From Gilvimarinus sp. 2_MG-2023 (GTDB lineage Bacteria > Pseudomonadota > Gammaproteobacteria > Pseudomonadales > Cellvibrionaceae), in assembly GCF_030547685.1 (NCBI RefSeq), contig NZ_JAUOQM010000053.1, positions 89,223 to 153,222 on the forward strand: 64,000 nt of DNA. Direction: 5' to 3'. The position numbers were made by a program, and so were the translations under genes. Below are positions 9,347 to 19,912 of this stretch, piece by piece. The notes beneath the pieces are model-generated. The model was not told the origin of the DNA. It saw only the letters and a list, made by a program, of their open reading frames with translations, and did no database searches. The stretch's first letter is position 1; each line of letters opens with the position of its first letter.

Positions 9347-10072
9347 ATGCAACGTATTCTTTTCGCGCTTTTGCTGTTTACCAGCCTGATAAACAGCAGC
9401 CACGCCCAGCAAGATCCGGGCTTTGCCCACCTTACGGTCGCCGGCGAGGCCAAACTGGATGTGGCGCCAGATACCGTAACCTTAAAATTTCAAATCATGG
9501 AATATTCAAAGAGCGCCCAAACGGCGGTCGATACAGTGACTCAACGAGCGGCTGATATTGTCGAAATGGGGGCCCAACAAGGATTAGAGCGAGAGCATAT
9601 TGAATCTTGGGCAATCGATAAACGCCCGCGACGCAGTCATCAGCCCGGCGGCAATCAACCGTTGATTACCGGTTACGAAGTGACACAAAAGTTTACTTTA
9701 ACGATTGAGGGGCTGGATGCTTACCAAGCCATCGTCAATCACCTAATGCGCATGCCCAACACCACCAATCTCAATGCCACTTTTGACGTCAGTAAACGCG
9801 AATTAATCACCGCTCAGCTAACAGAGCAAGCAGGTGCCGACGCCCGCCGCAAAGCTCAGGCGTTGGCCGGTGGGCTCGATGTCGAACTGGGCCGGGTTTA
9901 TTCAATTACCGATCAACACGCAGGGCTTGCTCCTTACCCCAAGTTTGGCGTCAATGAAGCACAGTTTCGATCTATGGCGGCGGGGGCCCAACAACCCCAA
10001 TTTGAGCTCTTCGCCCCTCAGAGCATTACCCTCAGTAAAAAAATTCAGGTGGTTTTTGCCATCAAGGAGTAA
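9347..10072 (+). CDS. SIMPL-domain (DUF541) periplasmic protein
   Basis: This 241-residue secreted protein has a signal peptide (1-20, ending SHAQ). The SIMPL/DUF541 pattern opens with LTVAGEAKLDVAPDTVTLKFQI and closes with LSKKIQVVFAIK. SIMPL proteins (YggE, BP26) are oligomeric periplasmic or outer-membrane-associated proteins tied to oxidative stress, with an undefined mechanism. It is divergent from the solute-binding protein gene and appears monocistronic. Confidence 0.87.
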   Translation: MQRILFALLLFTSLINSSHAQQDPGFAHLTVAGEAKLDVAPDTVTLKFQIMEYSKSAQTAVDTVTQRAADIVEMGAQQGLEREHIESWAIDKRPRRSHQPGGNQPLITGYEVTQKFTLTIEGLDAYQAIVNHLMRMPNTTNLNATFDVSKRELITAQLTEQAGADARRKAQALAGGLDVELGRVYSITDQHAGLAPYPKFGVNEAQFRSMAAGAQQPQFELFAPQSITLSKKIQVVFAIKE

Positions 10073-10144
10073 CGATTTTTTGTCAGCCTGCCACGGGGCT
10101 GCTATCTTTATTAATACTATAAAGACGCCCTATGGACGTACCAC

Positions 10145-11125
10145 TTGATCACGACTCTTCGCAATAACTTTCGCCAGGCGATGATGCTGTTGCTATCCGC
10201 CTGCGCGATTATCGCCATTACACCCCTTGCGATGATGCGAGCACTGGCTGGCCAATGGTTATTGGCCGGGCTCGATGCAGTCATCGTTTTAGGCATGCTT
10301 CTTGTTCTGCGCTACAACCTACGCCACCAACACAGCCTTGCAGCCCGCCTAAGCAGTGCGAGCTTTTACTCGATAGCGGGAATCACCATGGTGTATTTTA
10401 AATTAGACGTCATGGTTTACTGGCTCTTCCCTGTGGTTATTGCCAATTTTTTCTTACTCTCGCTCAGGCAAGCTATTGTTATTAATTGCGCCGTATTGCT
10501 TGTAATTGCCCCGGCAGTATCGGGCTTTACCAACCCCTCAGAGCCAATCGACTTTTATGTTGCCCTTATTCTAGTCTGTGCCTTTGCCGGTATTTTTTCC
10601 TGGAAAACAGAAGATCAGCGCCAACAGCTTGAGCAATTGGCCCACCACGACCCACTTACCGGCATGGGCAATCGACGTAAGCTTTTTTCTAAACTGGGGC
10701 CAAACAATGCAAAATACACCGGCTCCATGGTGCTGATGGATCTGGATCACTTTAAAGCTATTAACGATGAGCTCGGACACGAGCGAGGCGATACAATACT
10801 CCAACAAATTTCTGCCCTGATGACCAACAAGCTGCGCCAAAGCGATGAGCTGTACCGCTATGGCGGCGAGGAGTTTTTAGTGGTGTTAAACAACACAGGC
10901 CTCAGCAACGCCTGCCGCATCGCCGAACTACTGCGCCGAGAAATTAACGAGCAGTTGTCGATAACCGCCTCATTTGGCTGCGCGCAGAAGCACCCCGATG
11001 AAGACTGGGACAGCTGGATTGCCCGGGCCGACAAGGCGCTGTATCAGGCCAAAAACGAAGGGCGCAACTGTGTGCGCCCGGCACCTACCAATACCGACTG
11101 TGAAAGCGCAGATGCTCTTCCATAA
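10145..11125 (+). CDS. Membrane-anchored GGDEF diguanylate cyclase
   Basis: This 326-residue protein has five or six transmembrane segments (about 12-155) followed by a GGDEF domain (about 168-312). The active-site motif is GGEEF near residue 239. An RxxD product-inhibition site (RQSD) lies five residues before it, so it is probably an active, feedback-inhibited c-di-GMP synthase. The start is a TTG at 10145; an in-frame ATG at 10181 is an alternative. The 3' end overlaps the convergent fghA by 41 bases. Confidence 0.85.
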   Translation: MITTLRNNFRQAMMLLLSACAIIAITPLAMMRALAGQWLLAGLDAVIVLGMLLVLRYNLRHQHSLAARLSSASFYSIAGITMVYFKLDVMVYWLFPVVIANFFLLSLRQAIVINCAVLLVIAPAVSGFTNPSEPIDFYVALILVCAFAGIFSWKTEDQRQQLEQLAHHDPLTGMGNRRKLFSKLGPNNAKYTGSMVLMDLDHFKAINDELGHERGDTILQQISALMTNKLRQSDELYRYGGEEFLVVLNNTGLSNACRIAELLRREINEQLSITASFGCAQKHPDEDWDSWIARADKALYQAKNEGRNCVRPAPTNTDCESADALP

Positions 11126-11921
11126 AGCTCGCAATAAAGTAGTAGCTGTGGTCGTAGCCCTGCTGCATGCGCAGAGTTAATGGATAGTCAGATTGCTCGG
11201 CCGCCTGAGTCAATGCTTGCGGTTTAAGTTGCTCACTCAGAAAGTTATCACTTGTACCTTGATCAACCAACACAGGTGTCTTACCACCGCGAGCCATTAA
11301 TACGCTGCTGTCGTAATCGCACCACAATGATTTATCTTCTCCCAGGTATTGGCTAAAAGCCTTTTGCCCCCAGGGGCAATCCATCGGGTTTGAGATTGGG
11401 CTGAATGCGGTAATCGAACTGTATTTGTCCGGATTTTTTAAGCCGATGGTCAATGCACCATGCCCCCCCATAGAGTGGCCGCTGATGGCGCGCGCCTGGC
11501 TCACCGGGAACACACTTTCGACCAATTCGGGCAGCTCATGGACCACATAGTCGTACATACGGTAGTGTTGCGACCAGGGAGCTTGTGTGGCGTTGAGATA
11601 AAAGCCCGCGCCCAAACCAAAATCGTAGGCCGCTTCCGGGTCATCGGGAACGCCATCACCCCTGGGGCTGGTATCCGGCGCCACCAGAGCGATACCGAGT
11701 TCAGCCGCAATACGCTGCGCCCCTGCCTTTTGCATAAAATTTTCATCGGTGCAGGTCAGTCCGGACAGCCAATACACTACCGGAACCGATTGCCCCGACG
11801 ACACCTGCGGCGGCAAATAAACGGCAAAGCGCATAGCGCAGTTCAAGGTCGATGATTGATGACGGTACTGCTTATGCCAACCAGAAAAACATTTTGTGTT
11901 GGATACCACCTCTAGACTCAT
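11085..11921 (-). CDS. fghA: S-formylglutathione hydrolase
   Basis: This 278-residue esterase-D family enzyme hydrolyses S-formylglutathione to formate and glutathione, the second step of glutathione-dependent formaldehyde detoxification. The nucleophile Ser150 lies in [10 protein letters not shown]. The conserved [12 protein letters not shown] segment and the C-terminal [12 protein letters not shown] with the catalytic His are present. It lies 18 bases after frmA and is surely co-transcribed with it. Confidence 0.95.
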   Translation of the reverse strand: MSLEVVSNTKCFSGWHKQYRHQSSTLNCAMRFAVYLPPQVSSGQSVPVVYWLSGLTCTDENFMQKAGAQRIAAELGIALVAPDTSPRGDGVPDDPEAAYDFGLGAGFYLNATQAPWSQHYRMYDYVVHELPELVESVFPVSQARAISGHSMGGHGALTIGLKNPDKYSSITAFSPISNPMDCPWGQKAFSQYLGEDKSLWCDYDSSVLMARGGKTPVLVDQGTSDNFLSEQLKPQALTQAAEQSDYPLTLRMQQGYDHSYYFIASFMEEHLRFHSRYW

Positions 11922-11939
11922 ACAAGCTCCTGGTATGTA

Positions 11940-13076
<1,137 letters not shown>

Positions 13077-13116
13077 CTAAAAGAAAGGAGACTGTTTAGT
13101 CTATGTCCCCATTGTA

Positions 13117-13139
13117 ATTATTTTTATCTGGATAATAAT
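13117..13139. promoter_or_regulatory. Candidate LysR-type operator between frmA and lysR gene
   Basis: ATTATT and AATAAT are separated by 11 bases, forming an exact 6-bp dyad with the T-N11-A geometry typical of LysR-family recognition sites. It lies in the 107-base divergent spacer, 39 bases before the regulator gene and 47 bases upstream of frmA. Confidence 0.45.
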
Positions 13140-13177
13140 ACAGCCTACAAGTAAAACATTTTTACAGCAGGGTAATA

Positions 13178-14071
13178 ATGGGCAATTGGGAGGGCATCAG
13201 TGAGTTTGTCGCCGTGGCTGAAACCGGGAGTTTTACCCGTGCCGCCCAACGTCTGGGAACATCTGTAGCCCACATTAGCCGCCAAATAAAAGCCCGCGAA
13301 CAAAGGCTCAATACACGCCTGCTTGATCGCACCACGCGCAAGGTCAACATGACCGAAGAGGGGCGGGTCTTCTACCAGCATTGCCGGCAAATTCTCGACG
13401 CTTTAAGCAGTGCCGAAAACGAGCTGGCCGAGCTGCAAACCAATCCCACCGGAATACTGCGATTGACCGCCCCGGTCACCTTTGGCGAAACATACATCGC
13501 CCCACTGATTAACGATTTTGCCTTGCAACACCCGCAGTTGCGCATTGATTTGACACTGAGTAATCAACGCCTAGACCTAATGGATGAAGGCCTAGATTTG
13601 GCCGTGCGACTTGGCCCACTGGAAGATAGCCGCCTGATTGCCCGTTTACTGGCCGAGCGCACCCCCATTGTGTGTGCCGCGCCCGGATATCTAGCCCGCC
13701 ACGGTACGCCGCACACGCTAAGTGAATTAACCGACCACAACTGCCTGCTGGGTACGCTGGATTACTGGCGCTTTAGTGAAGCGGGACGAGCCCGCAATGT
13801 GCGTGTTAGCGGTAGCCTTCGATGCAACAATGGCCCCAGCTTAGTCGATGCGGCCCGCAAAGGAATTGGTTTAATTCAATTACCGGACTACTACTTAACC
13901 TCCGAGCTAGCCGAGCAACGGCTGATACCAATTTTAAAGACCTATTCCCCCGCCCGCGAAGGAATTTGGGCGCTCTACCCTCCCACGCGCCGGCTATCAC
14001 CCAAAGTTCGACTGTTAGTACACCATCTGGAATCTCAGCTACCGAGCCTTCTTAATCGCACGGTGTCATAA
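13178..14071 (+). CDS. LysR-family transcriptional regulator of the formaldehyde genes
   Basis: This 297-residue regulator has an N-terminal winged HTH (FVAVAETGSFTRAAQRLGTSVAHISRQI) and a LysR substrate-binding domain (about 88-290). It is transcribed away from frmA-fghA, the usual arrangement for a regulator of the neighbouring operon. A dyad with LysR-box geometry lies between them. The inducer is not known from sequence. Confidence 0.9.
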   Translation: MGNWEGISEFVAVAETGSFTRAAQRLGTSVAHISRQIKAREQRLNTRLLDRTTRKVNMTEEGRVFYQHCRQILDALSSAENELAELQTNPTGILRLTAPVTFGETYIAPLINDFALQHPQLRIDLTLSNQRLDLMDEGLDLAVRLGPLEDSRLIARLLAERTPIVCAAPGYLARHGTPHTLSELTDHNCLLGTLDYWRFSEAGRARNVRVSGSLRCNNGPSLVDAARKGIGLIQLPDYYLTSELAEQRLIPILKTYSPAREGIWALYPPTRRLSPKVRLLVHHLESQLPSLLNRTVS

Positions 14072-14101
14072 CCATAGCCGCACCGAAAAGTGGCAAAAAC
14101 A

Positions 14102-14366
14102 ATTAAGGGCACTTCTATTAAATCAAAGCCGTCTCTACGCGAGTCCAAAACGCTCACTCCGCTAGCCGCTCTTAGCCGTAAGCCCTTAGCAATAAGAGCA
14201 ACGACGCGGATGGACGTTTTGGCCGCGCCCTGCGGGGTCTTCAGGGCTTCCCGACTCTGTGTTGGCTCCGCTAGACGGGCAACCAGCGCGCTTTCACGAA
14301 GCCGCCTTGGGCTCGAAAAGCCCTGAAGGCCAGAGGCGATTCTGAATTAATAGAGGTGTCTTTATA
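14102..14366. repeat. MITE-like structured element with imperfect terminal inverted repeats
   Basis: The left end (14102-14125) and the reverse complement of the right end (14342-14366) share cacttctattaaatca versus cacctctattaattca, 14 of 16 bases. Inside are nested palindromes. tcttcagggcttcccga (about 14239-14254) pairs with tcgaaaagccctgaagg (14313-14329). gtccaaaacg pairs with cgttttgg. A gctctta/taagagc hairpin sits in the left half. No transposase is encoded. Terminal and internal symmetry fit a non-autonomous mobile repeat or a transcribed structured element; no second copy was seen in this window. Confidence 0.5.
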
Positions 14367-14368
14367 CC

Positions 14369-14394
14369 TAAAGAAAACCCGCAGCGACCGATAA
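14369..14394 (+). promoter_or_regulatory. Candidate FliA (sigma-28) promoter for the chemoreceptor gene
   Basis: TAAA (14369-14372) and ACCGATAA (14387-14394) are spaced 14 bases apart, one base shorter than the FliA optimum, with seven of eight -10 bases matching. It lies 108 bases before the chemoreceptor start and abuts the right end of the MITE-like element. Confidence 0.4.
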
Positions 14395-14501
14395 CGTTGT
14401 AAGGCGCGCCTCTGTACGCGGTAGATAACCGCCCCGCGTCATCATTATGTCGCCAAACTCATCTACACTTTAATCTCAATACTCACGACCAAGGACTCCC
14501 C

Positions 14502-16628
14502 ATGTTCAGAACCTTGAAGGCCAAATTGCTGGGCGCCATAGCCGTTGCGTTAGTTTTATTACTCTCGGTCTTGGTGACCCAGCTGGTGTCTGGCCTCAAC
14601 GGTATGAAAAGTCAGCTGTTGGAGCAAACCCAGGCCGCCATGGAGGACGAAGTACTGGGGCGGCTTAACAGTGAAGCGGCCAGCCTTGGCAATAGAGTCG
14701 CCGGCTACATGAACAGCCTATTCCGGGTGACCGAGACTCTTGCCGGCGAACTCTCTCTGAGTGCAGCGAATGAACAACACCGCCTCAACCGGGCACAAGT
14801 GAACCTTCTTACCGAAGCCACTCTGACGCAGCACGCCGACATCAGCGCTTTGTACGCACAGTTCGAAGCCGATGCCTACGATCGACAAGACACACAATTA
14901 CTCGGCAGTGAGCAGGTGCATACGGTAGCCAATAGCGGCGCCCTGGAGATTTACTGGATACGGGATCAGGCCGGGCAAGTTCACCAAGAGCGCGTCGAAG
15001 ACTCAGAAGAAAAATATCTCGACACCAGAGACGAGTTTGGCCAGCGCGAGGCCGAGTGGTTTTTATGCTCAAAAGACACTCGTAGCGCCTGCGTGCTAGA
15101 GCCATACTTTTATGAAATCCGCCCCGGTTACAGCGAATTGATGACTAGCTTGACCAGTGCCATTACTGTTGCCGGCGATTTTCGCGGTGTGGTCGGAATT
15201 GACGTCAACTTGCCGGTCATACAATCCTTAATTGACGAGTTACACCGCGAGCTTTACGCCGGCCGCAGCCGCATCACACTTTTGAGCGAAAAGGGCTTAA
15301 TTGTCGGCTCCAGTGAATACACCGACAAGCTGACCCGCCCCCTTTCTGAAGCGCGGGACACTTATGCCGAGCAGCTGACTAATTTGCACCAAAAAGCCGA
15401 TTCAACCCTCAAGCGCGATGGCACCTACTATGTTGCTCAACCACTGTTTATCGAGGCCTCCGATTCGACCTGGTCACTGTTAGTCGAGCTGCCAGAAGAG
15501 GTGGTATTGGCCACCACCAGCCGCCTGACCGGCACCATTGATAACAATGTCGCGACCCTGCTGCGCAACCAAACGGTTATCTCTTTGGCGATCTCTCTGG
15601 CCATTGGCGTTGCACTGTTATTATTGGTGCAGTCGATCGTCCGCCCCCTGCGCAAGCTCGATGAGCGGGTGCACAATCTGGCGAGCCAGGAGGGGGATCT
15701 CAGTGCCTCCATTGACGTACAGACCCACGCCGAGTTGATGTCTTTATCGCGGGGCTTCAATAACTTTATCGCCAAGCTGCGCCATATGGTGAATGAGTTA
15801 AAACAAATTGGCTCCGATGCACACCAATCGGCCGAGCAGATCACATCGATCAACAAGCGCGCCGCCGAGGCCACCCACGAACAACAGCGGGAAATCGACA
15901 GTGTGGTGACCGCCACCAACGAGATGTCACAAACGGCAACCAGTGTTTCCCAGCTGGCCGCACAAGTATCGGAAAATGCCACCACTTCCCTGGATACCGT
16001 GGTTCAGTCGCGTGAAGCGCTGGCAAGCTCTGTCGAACGAGTGGAACAGCTCACCGGTGAAATGCTGACCGCCAGCGACAGCATTCGCGATGTGGCCGCA
16101 CGCACAGAAGATATCAATCGAATTCTCGATGTTATTCGCGCCATTGCCGAACAAACCAATTTACTGGCCCTCAATGCGGCAATTGAAGCGGCACGAGCCG
16201 GCGAGCAAGGCCGCGGCTTTGCCGTTGTAGCCGACGAGGTGCGCAACCTGGCCAGCAAAACTCAAAACAGTACCGACGAAATTAATGATTTAATTTCTAG
16301 CTTAAAAGAAGGGGTCAATCGCTCTGTGGCGGTCATCGCCAGCAGCGCCGAAAAAGCCGAAGACACTAAGGCCAATACACAGGCCTCCTTCGACTCACTG
16401 TCCACGGTGGTGGCGGATGTAAACTCTATTGCCGACAATATTACCCAAGTCGCCACCGCCGCCGAAGAGCAGAGCGCCGTAAGTGAAGAGATCAGCCGCA
16501 ATCTGACGATAATCGGAGATAAAGCAAACCAGCTAGCCGCTATGGCCAAAGAGTCTGATCAAACCGGTGTTGAGCTAGACACCATCATGCAGCGGTTGGA
16601 TGACCAGCTCAGCTCACTCAAAACTTAA
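14502..16628 (+). CDS. Methyl-accepting chemotaxis protein with large periplasmic sensor
   Basis: This 708-residue chemoreceptor has TM1 at about 8-30, a periplasmic double-Cache-type sensor to about 350, TM2 at about 358-380 and HAMP at about 382-432. The signalling domain has the hairpin tip [22 protein letters not shown] followed by [17 protein letters not shown]. It should feed CheA/CheW and bias flagellar rotation. The ligand is unknown; Cache domains of this kind often bind small organic solutes. A FliA-like promoter upstream is consistent with co-regulation with motility. Confidence 0.93.
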   Translation: MFRTLKAKLLGAIAVALVLLLSVLVTQLVSGLNGMKSQLLEQTQAAMEDEVLGRLNSEAASLGNRVAGYMNSLFRVTETLAGELSLSAANEQHRLNRAQVNLLTEATLTQHADISALYAQFEADAYDRQDTQLLGSEQVHTVANSGALEIYWIRDQAGQVHQERVEDSEEKYLDTRDEFGQREAEWFLCSKDTRSACVLEPYFYEIRPGYSELMTSLTSAITVAGDFRGVVGIDVNLPVIQSLIDELHRELYAGRSRITLLSEKGLIVGSSEYTDKLTRPLSEARDTYAEQLTNLHQKADSTLKRDGTYYVAQPLFIEASDSTWSLLVELPEEVVLATTSRLTGTIDNNVATLLRNQTVISLAISLAIGVALLLLVQSIVRPLRKLDERVHNLASQEGDLSASIDVQTHAELMSLSRGFNNFIAKLRHMVNELKQIGSDAHQSAEQITSINKRAAEATHEQQREIDSVVTATNEMSQTATSVSQLAAQVSENATTSLDTVVQSREALASSVERVEQLTGEMLTASDSIRDVAARTEDINRILDVIRAIAEQTNLLALNAAIEAARAGEQGRGFAVVADEVRNLASKTQNSTDEINDLISSLKEGVNRSVAVIASSAEKAEDTKANTQASFDSLSTVVADVNSIADNITQVATAAEEQSAVSEEISRNLTIIGDKANQLAAMAKESDQTGVELDTIMQRLDDQLSSLKT

Positions 16629-16886
16629 CCAGCGGCTTATTACGATTGCCACATCAACCTTAGACACGCGCCCGACAGCTTCCACCGGGCGCGAGCTCGC
16701 CGCCGGTTAGCGCTTACCTCACTATACACATTGAGCTGCCGTGGCCCCTACCCGACAAATCTAAGTAGCCCTCTCGATCACCACGATTGTTTTTCCCTCA
16801 GACAACGCAACACTCATGCGGTAAACTACAATGGTATTTATACCATACACCTTAACAACAAGATTAAGAGTCAATGGGGGCCCCAA

Positions 16887-18638
16887 TTGCGCGTGCACAC
16901 TCGCCGCTTTTTTGCGTTATATGCGCTCATGACTTTACTGGGGCTAACTCTGGCCAACCAGCAAGCGGCCGCATATAACCTTGAGCCGACCCGTACCCTT
17001 AAAGATCTCGACACCCAAATTTTATTAGCGGTAGAACCCCTTACCATAGACCAGGCAACAACAGACTTGCGCTGGCAAGAGTTTCAACCTCGTGACAATA
17101 ATCAAGGAATCAGTGATAAGCATTACTGGGTAAGATTTAGCCTGCATAACCCAGAGCCGGAAGACCGGGTAGAAATTCTGAGCACCGAGACCAGTTATTT
17201 GGACCATATGGCCGTCTATCTGCGCCGCGACAGCGAGTCCAACTTTCAATCACATAGCCTCAGCGATAGAGAGCCCTTCTCAAGTCGCCCCGTGTTTTAT
17301 CGCACCCTGGCTTTGCCTATTGTTTTACCGGCGGGAACCAAAACCGAGATTTATATCCAAGCCTACCACACCAAAGCCGACTCACTTACTATGGGCTTTA
17401 AGCTGGAGTCCCCTTCGCGTTTTGCCACCAGGCAGCAGCAAGAGCACCTCAGCTTTGGGCTTTTTTACGGCGCTCTGAGCATTATGGCCCTGATGGCCAG
17501 CATATTTGCCATCACCCTAAAGCAGCGCAATGCGGCCTATTACGCTTTATTTCTGCTCAGCAGTATCGTCTTTTGGTTAATGCTTAACGGGTTGGGGTTT
17601 CAATACCTCTGGCCCGAAGCCCCCTGGTGGCACAATGAAGGCTTCCACCTTGTTTACTTGATATTTGTTATTTGTGCGCTGCAATTTAGCAAATCTTTTT
17701 TACAGCTTCAGCTTTTATCGCCACATCTTAATGTAGTATTTATCGCCATTCAGGCCGTCGCGGGAACAGGCATAATTATCCGTCTAATCGGCTTTTATGA
17801 GCCCATTTTGACACTCTCATACGGCTTGCTGGCGGCCCTTGCACTCATTCTCCCGGTTGCCAGCTTCGCAGTGTGGCGCAAAGGCCTCGATTACGCCCTG
17901 TGGAGTCTATTGGCTTGGTTGATATACGCTGCGGGATTGATTTTAAGTTTAATCAGCGCCGCCACACCTCTATTCAACTGGGGCATGACACCCCTATTTT
18001 ATGTCCAGATTGCAGCACTTCTGGAAACTTTATTTTTAATGATTGGCCTATCTAAATGGTTAATTCAATTAGAGTCAGAACGTCAACAAGCCATCACACA
18101 GGCCAGCGAAGATCCTCTGACGGGTCTGGGCAACCGACGTCGCCTGCAAATTGCATTTACCCAGCTAAAAGACCGCATGGCCATCGATCAAAGACCTGCC
18201 TACGTATTAATGATTGATTTGGATTATTTCAAACAAGTGAATGACAACTATGGCCACGAAGCTGGCGATCAGGTACTCAAAGATGTGGGAAGATTATTAT
18301 TGCGCACCTGTCGCGACAGCGATGTAGTAACACGATATGGCGGGGAAGAGTTCGCAATTTTATTGCGCGCCAGCGAGATAGACTCCGTAATACAGATTGC
18401 CGAACGCATACGCATCGAGTTTGAATCAACACCGACGCAATATAATTCTAGCAAAATCGCACATACTCTGTGTTGTGGCATTGCCGAAGTAATGAACATC
18501 GAATCCCAGCCCAGCGTGCAAGATATGATGCGCCACGCCGATGCTGCACTCTATCAAGCCAAGGCGGCCGGGCGCAATCAAACGTATGTGTACCCTCACG
18601 AACATAAACTTAACCATACTCAACTGACTGTATATTGA
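16887..18638 (+). CDS. 7TM-DISM membrane diguanylate cyclase
   Basis: This protein has a signal peptide, a periplasmic 7TMR-DISM extracellular domain (SDKHYWVRFSLHNP, LSTETSYLDHMAVYL), seven transmembrane helices and a C-terminal GGDEF domain. It has GGEEF and an RxxD inhibitory site (RDSD) five residues before it. DISM domains often bind carbohydrate or other exogenous ligands, so this is probably a ligand-gated c-di-GMP synthase. The frame is open from 16731, but the first 52 residues are not signal-like. A TTG at 16887 (GGGGG upstream) or GTG at 16893 starts a good signal peptide. Confidence 0.87.
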   Translation: MRVHTRRFFALYALMTLLGLTLANQQAAAYNLEPTRTLKDLDTQILLAVEPLTIDQATTDLRWQEFQPRDNNQGISDKHYWVRFSLHNPEPEDRVEILSTETSYLDHMAVYLRRDSESNFQSHSLSDREPFSSRPVFYRTLALPIVLPAGTKTEIYIQAYHTKADSLTMGFKLESPSRFATRQQQEHLSFGLFYGALSIMALMASIFAITLKQRNAAYYALFLLSSIVFWLMLNGLGFQYLWPEAPWWHNEGFHLVYLIFVICALQFSKSFLQLQLLSPHLNVVFIAIQAVAGTGIIIRLIGFYEPILTLSYGLLAALALILPVASFAVWRKGLDYALWSLLAWLIYAAGLILSLISAATPLFNWGMTPLFYVQIAALLETLFLMIGLSKWLIQLESERQQAITQASEDPLTGLGNRRRLQIAFTQLKDRMAIDQRPAYVLMIDLDYFKQVNDNYGHEAGDQVLKDVGRLLLRTCRDSDVVTRYGGEEFAILLRASEIDSVIQIAERIRIEFESTPTQYNSSKIAHTLCCGIAEVMNIESQPSVQDMMRHADAALYQAKAAGRNQTYVYPHEHKLNHTQLTVY

Positions 18639-18732
18639 TTTATCATTGCTAAGTTCATTCAAGGTCATATACTGTATGAACATCTAATAAAAACGTAGAG
18701 CTATCTCTATTTACCTGCGATAAAAATTCATT

Positions 18733-19878
18733 ATGGAAGCTTACATCTTCAATTTTCACGACGTCATCGTTTTTATGACGATCATTGAGTGCATCATGCT
18801 GGCACTTTTTCAGTGGGCTTTGCCGACCGCACGTAAAACGGCCAGTGGAGCATTAATTGTCTTCTTGCTCTCAATTGGTCTGCACAGCCTTTGTATACTT
18901 CTCTTGTGGAATGATTTGGTTCACACCCTCGACTTTTTTGACTTAAACGTCGTACCTTATTTACTTATGTTGGCTGCATTTAGTAAAGGGCAAGCACTCT
19001 ATTTTTATGTTGCATCGCTAACAGAACATGACTTTAAGCTAAGAAAGAACCAACTTGTACATTTATTACCCTTGGCCCTTAGCTGGCTTTTATTGTTAGT
19101 ACTACAAATTGATAGCGATGCACTGCGCTGGCGGGCGGACAATCAATCACAACTGTCCATTACCGTGGTGAATTTTATTTGGCATAGCTCAAAAGTCATT
19201 CCGTTTATATATGGATTAGCCGCTGTACATTTGGCGCGCCGGTACTACCTGTCACTCAAAGATCAATACTCTTCGTTCTCAAGTGGCGAGCCCAGCTGGC
19301 TGATAGTGCTAACGGTTGGATTTTTGCTGCATTGGATTTTTTCACTGGTCGTTCATGTTGGCGCCCAATTCAGCACCATCAGCCTTTCCAATTATTTAGG
19401 TATCTCTGAAAATTATGTCGTTTTCGTGCTGATCAATGGCCTTTTTGCCTACAGCGCCGCCTATGCTCACAGAGTATTAACGACAAAACCTGTGACCCTT
19501 AAAACGGTTCCTGAAGATCAGCCGAATGATGCTGCCATTGTGAAAGTCAAAAACGGCATGGAGGTTGACAAATTATTCTTACAACAAAACCTGAACATTG
19601 AAGAATTTTCGAATCAAATAAATCTACCCGCCAGGGATGTGTCCGGCGTAATCAATAAACATTTTGGCACCAATTTTTTTGAATTTATGAATTCTTACCG
19701 GGTAGAAGAAGCCAAAAGGCTATTGTTAGACCCTGCCCACAAGCATCTAACGATTCTCGATATTTTGTTACAGGCAGGGTTTAACAGTAAATCAGCGTTT
19801 CATCGCTTCTTTAAGCGACTGGTGGGGATATCCCCCTCTGAGTACAGAAAACAATCGGCAGGGAAAGGGGAGCGATAA
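18733..19878 (+). CDS. Membrane-embedded AraC-family transcriptional regulator
   Basis: This 381-residue protein has about seven N-terminal transmembrane segments (10-250) and a C-terminal AraC-type double HTH (about 285-376; the second HTH is DILLQAGFNSKSAFHRFFKRLVGISPSEYR). Such membrane AraC regulators often sit beside polysaccharide utilisation genes and TonB-dependent receptors. It is convergent with the GH16 lipoprotein gene. Inference: it senses an oligosaccharide or envelope signal and controls the glucan locus that follows. Confidence 0.85.
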   Translation: MEAYIFNFHDVIVFMTIIECIMLALFQWALPTARKTASGALIVFLLSIGLHSLCILLLWNDLVHTLDFFDLNVVPYLLMLAAFSKGQALYFYVASLTEHDFKLRKNQLVHLLPLALSWLLLLVLQIDSDALRWRADNQSQLSITVVNFIWHSSKVIPFIYGLAAVHLARRYYLSLKDQYSSFSSGEPSWLIVLTVGFLLHWIFSLVVHVGAQFSTISLSNYLGISENYVVFVLINGLFAYSAAYAHRVLTTKPVTLKTVPEDQPNDAAIVKVKNGMEVDKLFLQQNLNIEEFSNQINLPARDVSGVINKHFGTNFFEFMNSYRVEEAKRLLLDPAHKHLTILDILLQAGFNSKSAFHRFFKRLVGISPSEYRKQSAGKGER

Positions 19879-19897
19879 ACGCAGGTTTGCGTTATTG

Positions 19898-19908
19898 CCC
19901 CCCCCCCC
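19898..19908. repeat. C11 homopolymer between convergent genes
   Basis: Eleven consecutive C residues lie between the AraC regulator stop (19878) and the GH16 stop codon (19913). A small hairpin (aacgca / tgcgtt, about 19878-19893) sits just before it. The tract lies outside both reading frames. Confidence 0.8.
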
Positions 19909-19912
19909 GAAT

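Larger units (their letters stand above)
14072..14501. other. 430-base intergenic stretch with a MITE-like element and a FliA-like promoter
   Basis: No convincing gene is present. A 78-codon frame at 14090-14326 has no recognisable domain and lies entirely inside the repeat-like element. The rest carries a candidate sigma-28 promoter for the chemoreceptor. Confidence 0.7.

Noticed and set aside
14090-14326. 78-codon frame between the LysR and chemoreceptor genes
   Set aside because: It falls within the palindromic MITE-like element and has no recognisable product or ribosome binding site.
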